Shown here piece after piece: positions 43,310-53,658 of a stretch of DNA of 64,000 nucleotides. Location of the stretch: contig NZ_FOYI01000002.1 in assembly GCF_900116005.1 (NCBI RefSeq), positions 186,001 through 250,000 of the forward strand, written 5' to 3'. This stretch comes from Poseidonocella sedimentorum (GTDB lineage: Bacteria > Pseudomonadota > Alphaproteobacteria > Rhodobacterales > Rhodobacteraceae). Position 1 is the first letter of the stretch. Every line of letters begins with the position of its first letter. A program made the translations under genes and the position numbers. The notes beneath the pieces are model-generated. The model made no database searches. It was not told where the DNA came from and saw nothing but the letters and a program-made list of their open reading frames with translations.

Positions 43310-43651
43310 TCAGGCGCGGAAAGAGGCCGGGGCGCTGTCCGTTCCGGCCACATCGCAGCCCTTGAAAAACGCATCGCGCGAGGAGGCGAAAACCTCGCGC
43401 ACAAGGGCCACCGTTTCGTCGTCCGGCGCCTCATCGCAACAGATCACCGCCATGGCGCTGAAGCCCAGATTGAGCGCGCTGCCCTTGAGAAAATGCAGCC
43501 GTTCGGCCCGCGCCTCCACGTCCCGCTCCAAGGCGTCGATGCCGCTCTCCACTTCGACCATGAACAGCTTCACGATCTCGGAAAATCCATCTTCCCCGAA
43601 CTCTTCCCGAAGCTCCGCGATACGCGCCCAGTCAATCAATTCATCAGCCAT
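43310..43651 (-). CDS. Histidine phosphotransfer (Hpt) domain protein
   Basis: A 113-residue stand-alone Hpt protein. The phosphoacceptor histidine is in [13 protein letters not shown] (HxxKGS), inside a predicted helical bundle. It would relay phosphate between a hybrid kinase and a response regulator. The start at 43651 gives MADELIDW; a longer frame has no better site. It is divergent from the receiver-PP2C gene with a CtrA-like site between them, so the two probably act in one relay, though no kinase is encoded nearby. It is not the ChpT type, which is a larger dimeric protein. Confidence 0.82.
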   Translation of the reverse strand: MADELIDWARIAELREEFGEDGFSEIVKLFMVEVESGIDALERDVEARAERLHFLKGSALNLGFSAMAVICCDEAPDDETVALVREVFASSRDAFFKGCDVAGTDSAPASFRA

Positions 43652-43720
43652 TGCATGGGTTTGCCCGATGGACCTTACACAAACGTCAACCCGGGCCGCA
43701 AAGTCGCTCAAATGCGAGAT

Positions 43721-43735
43721 TTAACCCTTCGGTAA
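43721..43735. promoter_or_regulatory. CtrA-like site between the Hpt and receiver-PP2C genes
   Basis: TTAA-CCCTTCG-GTAA matches 7 of 8 positions of TTAA-N7-TTAA. It is 70-84 bp before the Hpt gene and 94-108 bp before the chosen receiver-PP2C start. Confidence 0.5.
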
Positions 43736-43828
43736 TTCCTTTCCACGATGCAGGGCGTCGTTGGAGTGTGGTTCGTGTTACAAAATAGATTGAAAAAACC
43801 GCAGCGCGCGCGCGTTGAAGCGAAGCCG

Positions 43829-45046
43829 ATGCATGTTCTTGTCGTTGACGACAGTTCGCTGCAGCGCCGCATATTGAGCAATTCACTGGCCAAATGGGGC
43901 TTCCGGGTGACGGAGGCCGATGGCGGGCTCTCTGCGCTCGAGGTCTGCCGCGCCGATCCGCCCGAACTGGTCATCAGCGACTGGATGATGCCGGGGATGA
44001 ACGGGCTGGAATTCTGCTGCGCGTTTCGCCAGCTGGATCTTGAGGGCTATGGATATTTCATTCTCCTGACCTCGAATTCCGATCGGGATGCCGCCGCCGA
44101 AGGGCTCGATGCCGGGGCGGACGATTTCCTGCCCAAACCTGTGCACATTCTCGAGCTTCGTGCGCGCATTTCGGCGGGGCTTCGCATCCTTACGATGCAA
44201 AAGCAGCTCTCGGAGAAGAACCGCCTGATCTCGGCCACGCTCTCGGAATTGCAGACCGTCTACGACGCGCTCGACAATGACCTCGCCGAAGCCCGCAAGC
44301 TGCAACAATCTTTGCTGCGCGAGCCCGAGCACAGCTATCGCGGGGGCGATGTGACGTTGATGCTCCGCCCCAGCGGTCACGTGGGCGGCGATCTCGTGGG
44401 GTATTTCCCGCTGGATGAGAGCCGGATCGCGATTTTCGCCATTGACGTATCGGGCCACGGGATCAGCTCGGCGCTGGTCACGGCCCGCCTCGCGGGGCAC
44501 TTCTCCGACCAGTCCCCCGCCTACAATCTCGCCTTCACCGCCGACGGCAAGGGCGGTTTCACACCGCGCCCGGCGGCGGATGTGGTTCGGTTGCTCAATG
44601 ACCTCGTGATTCACGAGATGGACACCGAGCATTACCTGACCTTCCTTCTGGCCTATGTCGATCAGGACAGCGGCGCGATCGAGATGGTCCAGGCCGGCCA
44701 CCCCTGCCCCATGATCCAGCGCGCTTGCGGACGGATCGACACGATCGGCGAAGGAGGCTTCCCGGTGGGCCTTCTGGACGAGGCGGACTTCGAGACAGTG
44801 CACCACGCGCTCGCGCCGGGGGACCGGCTGCTCATTCTCTCCGACGGGTTCATCGAAAGCGCAAACCCCTCAGGCCAGATGCTCGGAGAGGATGGGTTTT
44901 CGTCAATCATGGAAGAGCTTAGCGAGGAATCAGGGACGCAGTTCCTGTCCCACCTGAGCGACATGGTCGAGGATTTCGCCGATGGTCAGGAGCTGCCTGA
45001 CGACATTTCCGCTGCGCTGTGGGAATTTCGCGGCACCGGCGCCTAG
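43829..45046 (+). CDS. Response regulator with PP2C (SpoIIE/RsbU-type) phosphatase domain
   Basis: A 405-residue protein. The receiver domain (about 1-120) has VVDDSSLQRR, the phosphoacceptor Asp in ISDWMMPGMNG, and LPKP with the conserved Lys. A coiled-coil linker leads to a PP2C-type domain (about 180-390) with GGDLVGYFPLD, AIDVSGHGISSALVTA and ILSDGFIES, which carry the metal-binding Asp and Gly residues. Such proteins dephosphorylate anti-sigma-factor antagonists in partner-switching systems. An earlier ATG (43748) is possible but lacks a ribosome-binding site and adds 27 residues. Target proteins are not in the window. Confidence 0.86.
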   Translation: MHVLVVDDSSLQRRILSNSLAKWGFRVTEADGGLSALEVCRADPPELVISDWMMPGMNGLEFCCAFRQLDLEGYGYFILLTSNSDRDAAAEGLDAGADDFLPKPVHILELRARISAGLRILTMQKQLSEKNRLISATLSELQTVYDALDNDLAEARKLQQSLLREPEHSYRGGDVTLMLRPSGHVGGDLVGYFPLDESRIAIFAIDVSGHGISSALVTARLAGHFSDQSPAYNLAFTADGKGGFTPRPAADVVRLLNDLVIHEMDTEHYLTFLLAYVDQDSGAIEMVQAGHPCPMIQRACGRIDTIGEGGFPVGLLDEADFETVHHALAPGDRLLILSDGFIESANPSGQMLGEDGFSSIMEELSEESGTQFLSHLSDMVEDFADGQELPDDISAALWEFRGTGA

Positions 45047-45495
45047 CGGGCGACGCCCACCCCAAGCGCCGCAACGAGGAATTGCCGATCCCCATCGTTC
45101 TGCAGCAGGGATGCAGCGGCATCGGGCGCAAGCCAGACCGCTTCGTGCCCGTCCTCCCGCGGAGGTTCGAGCCGCCGTACCGGGCGGGCGAGGTAAACCG
45201 TGCAGAGCTTTTCGGCCCAGATCCCGTAATCCGGCATGAAGGTAAAGCGGCGAAAAGCCCCGAGCCGCCGCGCCGCGCCGATGCGCCAGCCGGTCTCCTC
45301 CAGAACTTCGCGATGCAGCGCGGCAAGCGGCTGCTCGCCCGGATCGATCCCGCCGCCCGGGAGCTGAAACTCTTGCGCCAGCCCGTCCTTCCAGGTCACC
45401 AGCACATGCCCGCCCCGCGGCAGAACCGCGTAAACCCCGGGCCGCGCCTTGTAGCGCTGATCCTCCCGGGGAGGCTTGCCGTAACGTCTGATCAT
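45043..45495 (-). CDS. NUDIX hydrolase
   Basis: A 150-residue NUDIX-family pyrophosphohydrolase. The NUDIX box fits the consensus: GGIDPGEQPLAALHREVLEETGW in the order G-x5-E-x7-REVLEETG (seen at about residues 50-73). Substrate cannot be told from sequence. The start at 45495 gives MIRRYGKPPRED. It overlaps the receiver-PP2C gene by 4 bp at the 3' ends (convergent) and is divergent from hslO. Confidence 0.85.
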   Translation of the reverse strand: MIRRYGKPPREDQRYKARPGVYAVLPRGGHVLVTWKDGLAQEFQLPGGGIDPGEQPLAALHREVLEETGWRIGAARRLGAFRRFTFMPDYGIWAEKLCTVYLARPVRRLEPPREDGHEAVWLAPDAAASLLQNDGDRQFLVAALGVGVAR

Positions 45496-45572
45496 CTCGC
45501 CCCGTCTTGGTTCCCGGCTTGCCGCTCCTATATGGACGCGGTATGCCAAGGACCGGCGCGCAAGGAAACCCC

Positions 45573-46565
45573 ATGACACTCGGCACTAAAATCGCGTGGG
45601 ACGATACCGTCCTGCCCTTCCAGCTCGACAATTCCGATACCCGCGGCCGGGTTGCCCGGCTCGATGGGGTGCTTGAGGGCATCCTGCGGCAGCATGACTA
45701 TCCGCCCGGCGTGGAAGCGCTCGTGGCGGAAATGGCGCTTCTGACCGCGCTCGTCGGGCAGACGATCAAACTGCGCTGGAAGCTCTCGCTACAGGTCCAG
45801 ACCAACGGGCCGGTGCGCATGATCGCCACCGATTACTTCGCGCCCAAGGCCGACGGCGAGCCCGCGCGTATTCGCGCCTATGCCAGTTTCGACCCGGAGC
45901 GGATCGAGGCCGGCGCGCCGTTTGACCAGCTCGGCGAAGGCTATTTCGCGATTCTGATGGATCAGGGCCCCGACACGACCCCCTATCAGGGCATCACCCC
46001 GCTTTCGGGCGGCTCGCTCGCGGCCTGTGCCGAAGCCTATTTCGCCCAGTCCGAACAGCTTCCGACGCGGTTCTCGCTCAGCTTTGGCAAATCGACTGAG
46101 GCGGGGGGGTCGGAGCATTGGCGCGCGGGCGGGATCATGCTGCAACACATGCCCAAAGCCTCGCCCTTCGCCACCGGCGACGCGACCGGCGAAGGCGGGC
46201 TGCTGACCGGCGATGACCTGTTGCAAGGCGATGACGGCGAAAACTGGTCGCGCGTCAACCTGCTGCTCGATACTGTCGAGGATCTGGAAATGATCGGCCC
46301 CCAGATCGCGCCGACGGACCTGCTCCTGCGGCTTTTTCACGAGGAACGCCCGCGCGTCTTCGATGCCCAGTCGGTGCATTTCGGCTGCACCTGTTCGGTG
46401 GAACGGGTCCGGAATTCGCTCTCGATCTATTCCGCCAAGGACATCGAAAAGATGACCACGGATGATGGCCGGGTGACGGCGGATTGCCAGTTCTGCGGCG
46501 CGCATTACGATCTCGATCCGGCCACCGTCGGCTTCGACGCTCCCGATGCCCCGACGCAAGGCTGA
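45573..46565 (+). CDS. hslO: Redox-regulated chaperone Hsp33
   Basis: Holdase chaperone switched on by oxidative stress. The 330-residue product keeps the zinc-binding redox switch at the C-terminus: GCTCSVERV and, 30 residues on, CQFCGAHY, i.e. CxC-x30-CxxC. The N-terminal part has PPGVEALVAEMALLTALVGQ typical of the Hsp33 core. The ATG at 45573 (MTLGTKIAWDD) is the family start. It overlaps the following NUDIX gene by 20 bp and begins a three-gene unit with it and the CCA-adding enzyme. Confidence 0.94.
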   Translation: MTLGTKIAWDDTVLPFQLDNSDTRGRVARLDGVLEGILRQHDYPPGVEALVAEMALLTALVGQTIKLRWKLSLQVQTNGPVRMIATDYFAPKADGEPARIRAYASFDPERIEAGAPFDQLGEGYFAILMDQGPDTTPYQGITPLSGGSLAACAEAYFAQSEQLPTRFSLSFGKSTEAGGSEHWRAGGIMLQHMPKASPFATGDATGEGGLLTGDDLLQGDDGENWSRVNLLLDTVEDLEMIGPQIAPTDLLLRLFHEERPRVFDAQSVHFGCTCSVERVRNSLSIYSAKDIEKMTTDDGRVTADCQFCGAHYDLDPATVGFDAPDAPTQG

Positions 46566-47157
46566 CCCGCTCGCCGCGCTCGGGACGGCGCTCACGCGCC
46601 CGGGTGCGGCGTCCTCGGATTTCGACCTCAATCCCGGTATCTACCCGCAAGGCCGCAAGCTGCGGCCCGCCGCCGTGCTCGTCCCGTTCTTCGACGATGG
46701 CTCGGGCACGCGGCTCATCCTGACCAAGCGCGCATCGGGGCTTAAACACCACCCCGGCCAGATCGCCTTCCCCGGCGGCAAGATGGATCCGGAGGACGCC
46801 ACGCTGGAGGACACCGCCCTGCGTGAGGCGCGCGAGGAAATCGGGCTCGACCCGGCAAATGTCACCATCCTCGGGCGCCTCTCGACCCATGAGACCGTCT
46901 CCAGTTTCACGATGACGCCCGTGCTCGCGCGGCTCAACGCCCCCTTCGCGCCCGTTGCCGAGCCCGGCGAGGTGGAGGAGGTCTTTACCGTCCCCTTCGA
47001 TCATGTGACCGACCCCGCCCGGTTCCGCATCGAACACCGCTACTGGCGCGGCGAGCGGCGATACTACTACACTGTGCCCTATGGCCCATACTACATCTGG
47101 GGGGCGACAGCACGCATTCTACGAGGTCTGGCGGATCGGGTCACGGGAGAGGGATGA
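46546..47157 (+). CDS. CoA pyrophosphatase-type NUDIX hydrolase
   Basis: A 203-residue NUDIX protein of the coenzyme A pyrophosphatase group. Upstream of the box it has LTKRASGLKHHPGQIAFPGG, the UPF0035 signature of that group, and the box itself reads GGKMDPEDATLEDTALREAREEIGL in the order G-x5-E then LREAREEIG (about residues 77-102). It would split CoA or its oxidised forms. It overlaps hslO at its start and the CCA gene at its end (ATGA). Confidence 0.9.
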   Translation: MPRRKADPLAALGTALTRPGAASSDFDLNPGIYPQGRKLRPAAVLVPFFDDGSGTRLILTKRASGLKHHPGQIAFPGGKMDPEDATLEDTALREAREEIGLDPANVTILGRLSTHETVSSFTMTPVLARLNAPFAPVAEPGEVEEVFTVPFDHVTDPARFRIEHRYWRGERRYYYTVPYGPYYIWGATARILRGLADRVTGEG

Positions 47158-48311
47158 AAGTCACCGGCGCATGGATCGAGGGCAAGACCACGCAAGCGGT
47201 CATGGCGATGCTCGCCGAAGCCGGGCATCAGGCGTTCGTGGTGGGAGGCTGCGTGCGCAACGCGCTGCTTGGCGCACCGATTACCGACATCGACATCAGC
47301 ACCGATGCGCGGCCTGAGCGCGTCCTCGAGCTTGCGGGGAAAGCCGGGTTCAAAGCGGTGCCCACCGGGATCGATCATGGGACCGTGACGGTCATCGCGG
47401 GCGGCATTCCGCATGAGATCACCACCTTCCGCCGCGATGTGGAGACCGATGGCCGCCGCGCGGTTGTCGCCTATGCCAACAGCATCGAGGACGATGCCCA
47501 TCGCCGCGATTTCACCATGAACGCGCTCTATGCTTCGGCCGATGGGGCCATCCACGATCCGATCAACGGATTGCCCGATCTGCGGGCCCGTCGTTTGCGC
47601 TTCATCGACGATCCGCGCGCGCGCATCACGGAAGATTACCTGCGGATCCTGCGCTTCTTCCGGTTTCATGCGTGGTACGGCGATCCGGATCTGGGGCTCG
47701 ATGCCGAAGGGCTCGCCGCCTGCGCTGAGCTGAGCGAAGGGCTCGAACAGATCTCGCGCGAGCGACTCGGCGGGGAACTCATGAAACTGCTGTCCGCGCC
47801 AGATCCCGCGCCGTCGGTCGCCGCGATGGCTCATGCAGGTGTGCTAGGTCGCATCCTGCCCGGGGCTGACGCAAGGCCCCTGCCGATCCTTATCCACGAA
47901 GAAGCGCAGCGGGGAGTTTCCCCTGATGCCCTGCGCCGATTGGCCACGCTGACCAGCCCGGACGCAGAGGCCCTGCGCCTGTCGCGTCAGCAGGCGCGGC
48001 GCGCGGGGTTTCTCGCTCGCGCCGCGCGGGAGGGGGCCGCGCTCGCGCCGCTTGCGTTGGATCACGGCGCGGACACGGCGCGCGATGTGTTGCTGATCCG
48101 CGCGGCGCTTCTTGAGACGCCGGTCTCGGATGGGGACTGGCGCTTTGCCCAAACGGCGGCCGCGCAGGACTTTCCCGTGGCCGCCACCGATCTTATGCCG
48201 GACTACACCGGCCCCGCCCTTGGCGCGCGGCTCGCCGCCTTGCGCTCGGCGTGGATCGCATCGGGCTTCACCCTGACCCGCGCCGAGTTGCTCGACCTGC
48301 CGAGGGAATGA
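47154..48311 (+). CDS. CCA tRNA nucleotidyltransferase
   Basis: Adds or repairs the 3' CCA of tRNAs. The 385 residues have the nucleotidyltransferase head FVVGGCVRNALLGAPITDIDI, with the DxD catalytic pair, then RRDFTMNALY and the RNA-binding region RITEDYLRILRFFRF. There is no HD domain, which fits the alphaproteobacterial form. It is coupled to the NUDIX gene upstream. It may be the sole CCA enzyme, although the tRNA-Arg gene at 62.4 kb encodes its own CCA. Confidence 0.93.
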   Translation: MKVTGAWIEGKTTQAVMAMLAEAGHQAFVVGGCVRNALLGAPITDIDISTDARPERVLELAGKAGFKAVPTGIDHGTVTVIAGGIPHEITTFRRDVETDGRRAVVAYANSIEDDAHRRDFTMNALYASADGAIHDPINGLPDLRARRLRFIDDPRARITEDYLRILRFFRFHAWYGDPDLGLDAEGLAACAELSEGLEQISRERLGGELMKLLSAPDPAPSVAAMAHAGVLGRILPGADARPLPILIHEEAQRGVSPDALRRLATLTSPDAEALRLSRQQARRAGFLARAAREGAALAPLALDHGADTARDVLLIRAALLETPVSDGDWRFAQTAAAQDFPVAATDLMPDYTGPALGARLAALRSAWIASGFTLTRAELLDLPRE

Positions 48312-48317
48312 CGCAGA

Positions 48318-48340
48318 GGGGGCGCAACGGGTGCGCCCCC
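48318..48340. terminator. GC-rich hairpin between convergent genes
   Basis: A perfect 9-bp stem GGGGGCGCA/TGCGCCCCC with a 5-nt loop lies 7 bp past the CCA-enzyme stop and 12 bp before the PepSY gene stop. No T tract is present, so this is a probable bidirectional terminator rather than a proven one. Confidence 0.5.
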
Positions 48341-48351
48341 GGTTCGGAGCA

Positions 48352-49737
48352 TTAGGTCAGTTTGTCCCTGAGCGCGGGCAGCCGCGAGAGGACCAGCGTG
48401 TCGAGCACGAGCACTGCGAGCAAGACGATCCCGGCCATCGGGAAAGCCATCGCCACAAACAGCCCCACCAGCGCTGCGCCCTGCCAGAGCGGCAATTCGC
48501 GCGGCATGGGCGGCGCGGCGAGACGGCCGGCGCGGGCCGGGCGGCGTTTCCACCAGAGCACCAGCGAACTGCCGCAGAGGAACAGGACCGACAGGCAAAG
48601 GGCGGTGTTTGCCAGCACGCTCCAGAGCCCGAGCGTCCCCATGTGCAGCGCGATGCCCACGGCCATCGCCTTACCCGCGAGCGAGTAGTCGGCGAAGCGC
48701 ACATCGGCGAGGATCTTGCCGCTGAAACGATCGACGTGGACGGTGCGATCCGAGGTCGGGTCGGTGTCGTCGGTGCTCATGGAATCGCGCGACAGGGTCC
48801 AGACGCCGGTCTCGCCACGGGGCAGGTTGAGCTGATAGCGGGCGTCAAACCCGATCTCGCGGGCGAGCGCGTCAACCGCGTCGATGCCCACCTCGCCGCT
48901 CACCCCCGGCATGCCCGCCGTGCTGCCCGAGGCGGGAAGCGGGACCTGCTCCAGCGCCCAAGGCACTTCGCGGCGCACGTGGTTCATGCTCGCGTGGGTG
49001 TCGCTCGAAAGCGGGACGTTATCCCATTTCTCGGCCGGAAACTGGCTCCAAGCCTGTACCATCTTTCCGCCCCAGATCCCAGCCCAGGAGAGCCCGGAAA
49101 TCAGGAAGAAGATCAGCACCACCGAGATCCAGAGCCCGACAGCCCCGTGCAACGATTTCCAAAAGGCGCGCCCCCGGCCCAAGGTCGGCACCAGCGCTTT
49201 GCGCCATCCGCCCCCGCGCGGCCACCACATGTAGAGCCCTGTCGCAACGAGCACGAGCGAGATCGACGCCGCCGCCTCGACCATGCGGTCCCCGGTCACG
49301 CCGAGCATCAGATCGCTGTGGAGATTGTCGAAAAAGTCGTACCAGCCGCTGCGGCGCGGGAAGGTCTCGATGACCTCGGCGCGATAGGGATCGACGGCGA
49401 CCATCACCGCCTCCCCCTCGTGGTCCACGCGAAACAGTGCCGCGAGATCGGCGCGGCGCGGGGCGACGTACTGCCGAAGGTCGCCGCCGGGAACAGCGAG
49501 GAGCGCCGCTTCGGCCTGCTGCGAGACCGGGGCCGCCGCGCCGCTTGGCACAACCTCGGTGCGTTCGCCATCGCGCCCGTCGATCCAGGCGATCCAGAGC
49601 ATCATCATGCCGGTGATGGCGAGGATACTGAGAAACGGGAGCGCGAAGAGCCCCGCGTAGAAATGCCAGCGCCAGGCGGCGAAATAGAGTTTGTTGGCGC
49701 CGCCCTCGGGGCGCGCGTGTGTCGTCGTGTTCATCAT
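48352..49737 (-). CDS. PepSY-associated membrane protein
   Basis: A 461-residue membrane protein with four or five hydrophobic helices (about 23-50, 185-203, 225-250, 375-405, 425-450) and two periplasmic PepSY-type regions. The membrane parts contain AWRWHFYAGLFALPFLSI and FFDNLHSDLMLG, with the paired His (HFYAGL, LHSDL, LHGAVGL, LHMGTLG) typical of PepSY-TM proteins of the siderophore-reductase type. These reduce ferric-siderophores or carry electrons. It precedes a small membrane protein gene on the same strand. Confidence 0.82.
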   Translation of the reverse strand: MMNTTTHARPEGGANKLYFAAWRWHFYAGLFALPFLSILAITGMMMLWIAWIDGRDGERTEVVPSGAAAPVSQQAEAALLAVPGGDLRQYVAPRRADLAALFRVDHEGEAVMVAVDPYRAEVIETFPRRSGWYDFFDNLHSDLMLGVTGDRMVEAAASISLVLVATGLYMWWPRGGGWRKALVPTLGRGRAFWKSLHGAVGLWISVVLIFFLISGLSWAGIWGGKMVQAWSQFPAEKWDNVPLSSDTHASMNHVRREVPWALEQVPLPASGSTAGMPGVSGEVGIDAVDALAREIGFDARYQLNLPRGETGVWTLSRDSMSTDDTDPTSDRTVHVDRFSGKILADVRFADYSLAGKAMAVGIALHMGTLGLWSVLANTALCLSVLFLCGSSLVLWWKRRPARAGRLAAPPMPRELPLWQGAALVGLFVAMAFPMAGIVLLAVLVLDTLVLSRLPALRDKLT

Positions 49738-49806
49738 CTGCAGGCTCCACGCCAGTGCGATCCGCAGCCAAGGCGAATCAGGAAAGGTAAGGATTTCAGG
49801 GGCGTG

Positions 49807-50166
49807 TCAGAGACGAGGAGGCGCGCGGGAGCGGAGGTTAGGCTCGCGCCGCTTGCGCCGGTGAATACGCGTGGCGCGGCCTAGCAGGCGCGCCTGGCGC
49901 TCGAGCCGAGCGGGCATCCAGAGGGCCGGCTTGCCGGGGAGCAGCGCCGCAGCGGTCAGGCGGCAGAATTCGCACCCCGCCAGAGAGCTGTCGGTCGACG
50001 GATCGCCACAGATGTCGGCAATCTTGCCGCCCATCGCGATATAGCGCGCAAGGGCGGGATCATCGGGGCGCGGGTCCGGATGATGCAGGCTGCCGACCAC
50101 GCACAGCCCGACGATCAGAACGAGGCTGATCCAACCGGAGCGCAGGAGGGCAAGGGGCGACATCAT
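49807..50166 (-). CDS. Small membrane protein of unknown function
   Basis: A 119-residue protein with one N-terminal hydrophobic helix (about 9-27, LVLIVGLCVVGSLH), a soluble part with a CxxC pair in AGCEFCRL, and a strongly basic C-terminal tail. The start is one of two adjacent ATG codons (50166 or 50163). It lies upstream of the PepSY protein on the same strand, separated by 69 bp, and may be a metal- or siderophore-linked accessory. It resembles the DUF2946 layout (small, Cys-containing, membrane-anchored) but I cannot confirm that. Confidence 0.55.
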   Translation of the reverse strand: MMSPLALLRSGWISLVLIVGLCVVGSLHHPDPRPDDPALARYIAMGGKIADICGDPSTDSSLAGCEFCRLTAAALLPGKPALWMPARLERQARLLGRATRIHRRKRREPNLRSRAPPRL

Positions 50167-50225
50167 GCGCGGCACCCTAGTTTGCCAAGCCGAGCTTGGC
50201 GAGCGGTAACCTGCGCGCCGCATTG

Positions 50226-50255
50226 AAAAAAAGCGGCGCCCACGTGGAGCGCCGC
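50226..50255 (-). terminator. Rho-independent terminator of glpQ
   Basis: On the minus strand GCGGCGC and GCGCCGC form a 7-bp stem with a 9-nt loop, followed by seven T residues. It is 28 bp past the glpQ stop. Confidence 0.88.
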
Positions 50256-50283
50256 CCTTGTCTCAAACCGATCGTGAAGGCGT

Positions 50284-51510
50284 TCAGAGCCCCATGCAGT
50301 TGGCGTAGTAGGTCACCGTGGCGGGCCAATCGGAGAAGACACCGACCACGCCCACATCCTGCGCCAGCGCGTCGAGCATCTCGTAGTAAACGCCGTCATT
50401 GTCAGTCACATCCGCGACCGACTGGAAGTACCAGCCGCCGCCGCTGGCGAGCGGGCCGGAGCGCTCCAGCGTCCATGTGATGAGCTTGAGGCCGGCCTCC
50501 TTGGCGGCCTTGGCGTAGGCGCTCTCCACGATCTCACCATCTTCGATCGTGACCAGCATCCACATCGGCGGCGCGAGGTAGTTCACCCCGGCATCCGCCA
50601 CCTCTTGCATCGAGAAGGCCCAGGTCTCCGGATCCATGTGATCGAAGCCCTCGTTGTCGTACTGCGCATCGAGGAAGACCGCCTGCGCGCCGAACTCGGG
50701 CTCGTTCTCGACCCAATAGAGCACGTTCTCATAGTTGAAGGATTGCAGCCAGACACGGCTCGGATCGATCCCGGCGGCCTTGTATTCATCCACGAGCTTC
50801 TGCGCGTAATCGGCCTGAGAGAACCCGTCGAAGGGCATCTCGACCGAGGGGGATTTGAGCTCGGGCGTGAAATCGGCCCCGAGGGAATCGAAGAGCGCGA
50901 TCGACTCCGCGTGGGTCATCAGAGTCGCGCCGTCGCTGTAGAGATCGGTGCGCCAGCCGGCGGTTCCGTCGAGATACTCTTCCGCAGTGGTCGCCGTTCG
51001 ATTGGCCGCGTCCATCTTGGGCGTCAGGGTCTTGAACTCGGCGAGCGTGAGGTCCGAGGCGCGGCATTCAGCGCTTGCCGGCTGGTCACCGGAGGCCGGG
51101 CTGAAGGGCGTGGTGCATTTCTCTGCCAGATCGGAGGCCACGATGTTGGTCGTGGTGTGCAGATCGTTTTGCGCGTGGCGGCAGACCAGTTCCTTGTCGG
51201 CAGTGAAGGTCACGTCGCACTCAAGAATGCCCGCGCCCATGCGCGCCGCGGCGACGTTGGCTTCTACCGTGTGCTCGGGGAACATGAGCGGCGCGCCGCG
51301 GTGCCCGATGGAAAACGCGCTCCGCGCTGGTGTCTGGCCTTCACAGCTCAGCAGTTTTTGCTTGAGCGGGCTGTCGGTCATTTTCTCGATGAGGAACATC
51401 GGCCGGGGGCCGTAGTCGATCTGGAGCGTGGCCGAGTGATCATCGGCGATGGCGGCAGAGCCGGTCCCGAGAAGCACCGCGGCCATTGCGGCGGAACGAA
51501 ATGCTGACAT
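50284..51510 (-). CDS. glpQ: Periplasmic glycerophosphodiester phosphodiesterase
   Basis: Hydrolyses glycerophosphodiesters to glycerol-3-phosphate and an alcohol. The 408-residue product has a signal peptide (about 1-22, ending AAIADD), then the GDPD signature [18 protein letters not shown] with catalytic His and Arg, [15 protein letters not shown] and RHAQND. It is longer than cytoplasmic forms because of inserts typical of the periplasmic group. AAGGAG precedes the ATG at 51510. It is a single gene with its own terminator. Confidence 0.9.
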   Translation of the reverse strand: MSAFRSAAMAAVLLGTGSAAIADDHSATLQIDYGPRPMFLIEKMTDSPLKQKLLSCEGQTPARSAFSIGHRGAPLMFPEHTVEANVAAARMGAGILECDVTFTADKELVCRHAQNDLHTTTNIVASDLAEKCTTPFSPASGDQPASAECRASDLTLAEFKTLTPKMDAANRTATTAEEYLDGTAGWRTDLYSDGATLMTHAESIALFDSLGADFTPELKSPSVEMPFDGFSQADYAQKLVDEYKAAGIDPSRVWLQSFNYENVLYWVENEPEFGAQAVFLDAQYDNEGFDHMDPETWAFSMQEVADAGVNYLAPPMWMLVTIEDGEIVESAYAKAAKEAGLKLITWTLERSGPLASGGGWYFQSVADVTDNDGVYYEMLDALAQDVGVVGVFSDWPATVTYYANCMGL

Positions 51511-51686
51511 TGAAGGTCTCCTTTGTGTTGCGCCGTCTGATTGCCTCGCAACTGTTTCGTTCGCGAAACAATACAGTGACGGAACTGTGACAATCGCAAG
51601 CCATTGCCCTTGGGCCGAAATTTTCAATCGGAGGGTCCCGAGCGCGCCTTGCCGCATCAGTCTATCACGCGCCGGCCAGCCCCACG

Positions 51687-51713
51687 AAAAAACCCCGCCG
51701 GCATGCGGCGGGG
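51687..51713 (-). terminator. Rho-independent terminator of ccrM
   Basis: On the minus strand CCCCGCCG and CGGCGGGG form an 8-bp stem with a 5-nt loop, followed by six T residues, about 60 bp beyond the ccrM stop. Confidence 0.88.
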
Positions 51714-51773
51714 CAAGTACGTGCCGTGGTCAGGCCACAGGCACCGGCGGTAACTTGGAATGGTGAGGCGCGC

Positions 51774-52980
<1,207 letters not shown>

Positions 52981-52982
<2 letters not shown>

Positions 52983-53613
52983 AAGGGGTTGCAGATTGTT
53001 CTTGATACAAGATATTGTGGACGGGCCGGAAGGACCGTCTATGGTGTGGGGTAACCCCTAAATCTCGGAGCGCCAATTTGTGGCTTTTTGACGGATAGCC
53101 CTTGTTGGTCTCCCATCCGTAGCCGGGAAACTGTTGCGCCAAATCCCACATGATCCGATCGCGCGTCACTTTGGCCACGATCGAAGCCGCCGCGATGGAA
53201 AAGCATCGGCCATCGCCGCGGGTCACGGCACGCGCCGGCAGGTTGAGCCCTTTGGGCAGGATATGCCCGTCGATCAGCGCATGATCGGGGCGGTTGGCCA
53301 GAGCCGCGAGGGCGCGGATCATCGCGACATGGCTGGCCTGAAGGATGTTGATCCGGTCAATCTCGTCCACCGTCGCATGGCCGATCCCGACCTCCGCAAC
53401 AGCAAGGATATCGGCGTAGAGCGCCTCTCGCCGTTTCGGCCCCAGCCGCTTGCTGTCGTCGAGGCCACGCGGAATCGCAGAGGGATCGAGGATCACGGCA
53501 GCGGCGGTCACCGGCCCGGCAAGCGGGCCGCGGCCGACCTCGTCGACCCCGGCGATCCGGTCGAGCCCCTGATGGAGCAGCGCGGTTTCGAATGAGAAGT
53601 CTGGCGCGATCAT
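52981..53613 (-). CDS. rnhB: Ribonuclease HII
   Basis: Removes ribonucleotides from DNA and RNA primers. The 210 residues have the RNase HII core: GVDEVGRGPLAGPV near residue 22 (catalytic Asp and Glu), a further Asp in LIDGHILP, and the Asp in ARAVTRGDGRCFSIAAASIVAKVTRD (seen as TRGDGR and SIVAKVTRD). Length is typical. It is upstream of ccrM on the same strand; its stop codon overlaps the distal GANTC site. Confidence 0.95.
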
Positions 53614-53658
53614 GCGGGGCAGTTCAACAACGGATCGCGCCAGCGGGCAAGCCCCCGG

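Noticed and set aside
40705-43434. A 909-codon frame joining argG to upstream sequence
   Set aside because: The extra N-terminal codons only read the complement of ilvA; argG starts at 41925 with its normal MTAPKK N-terminus.
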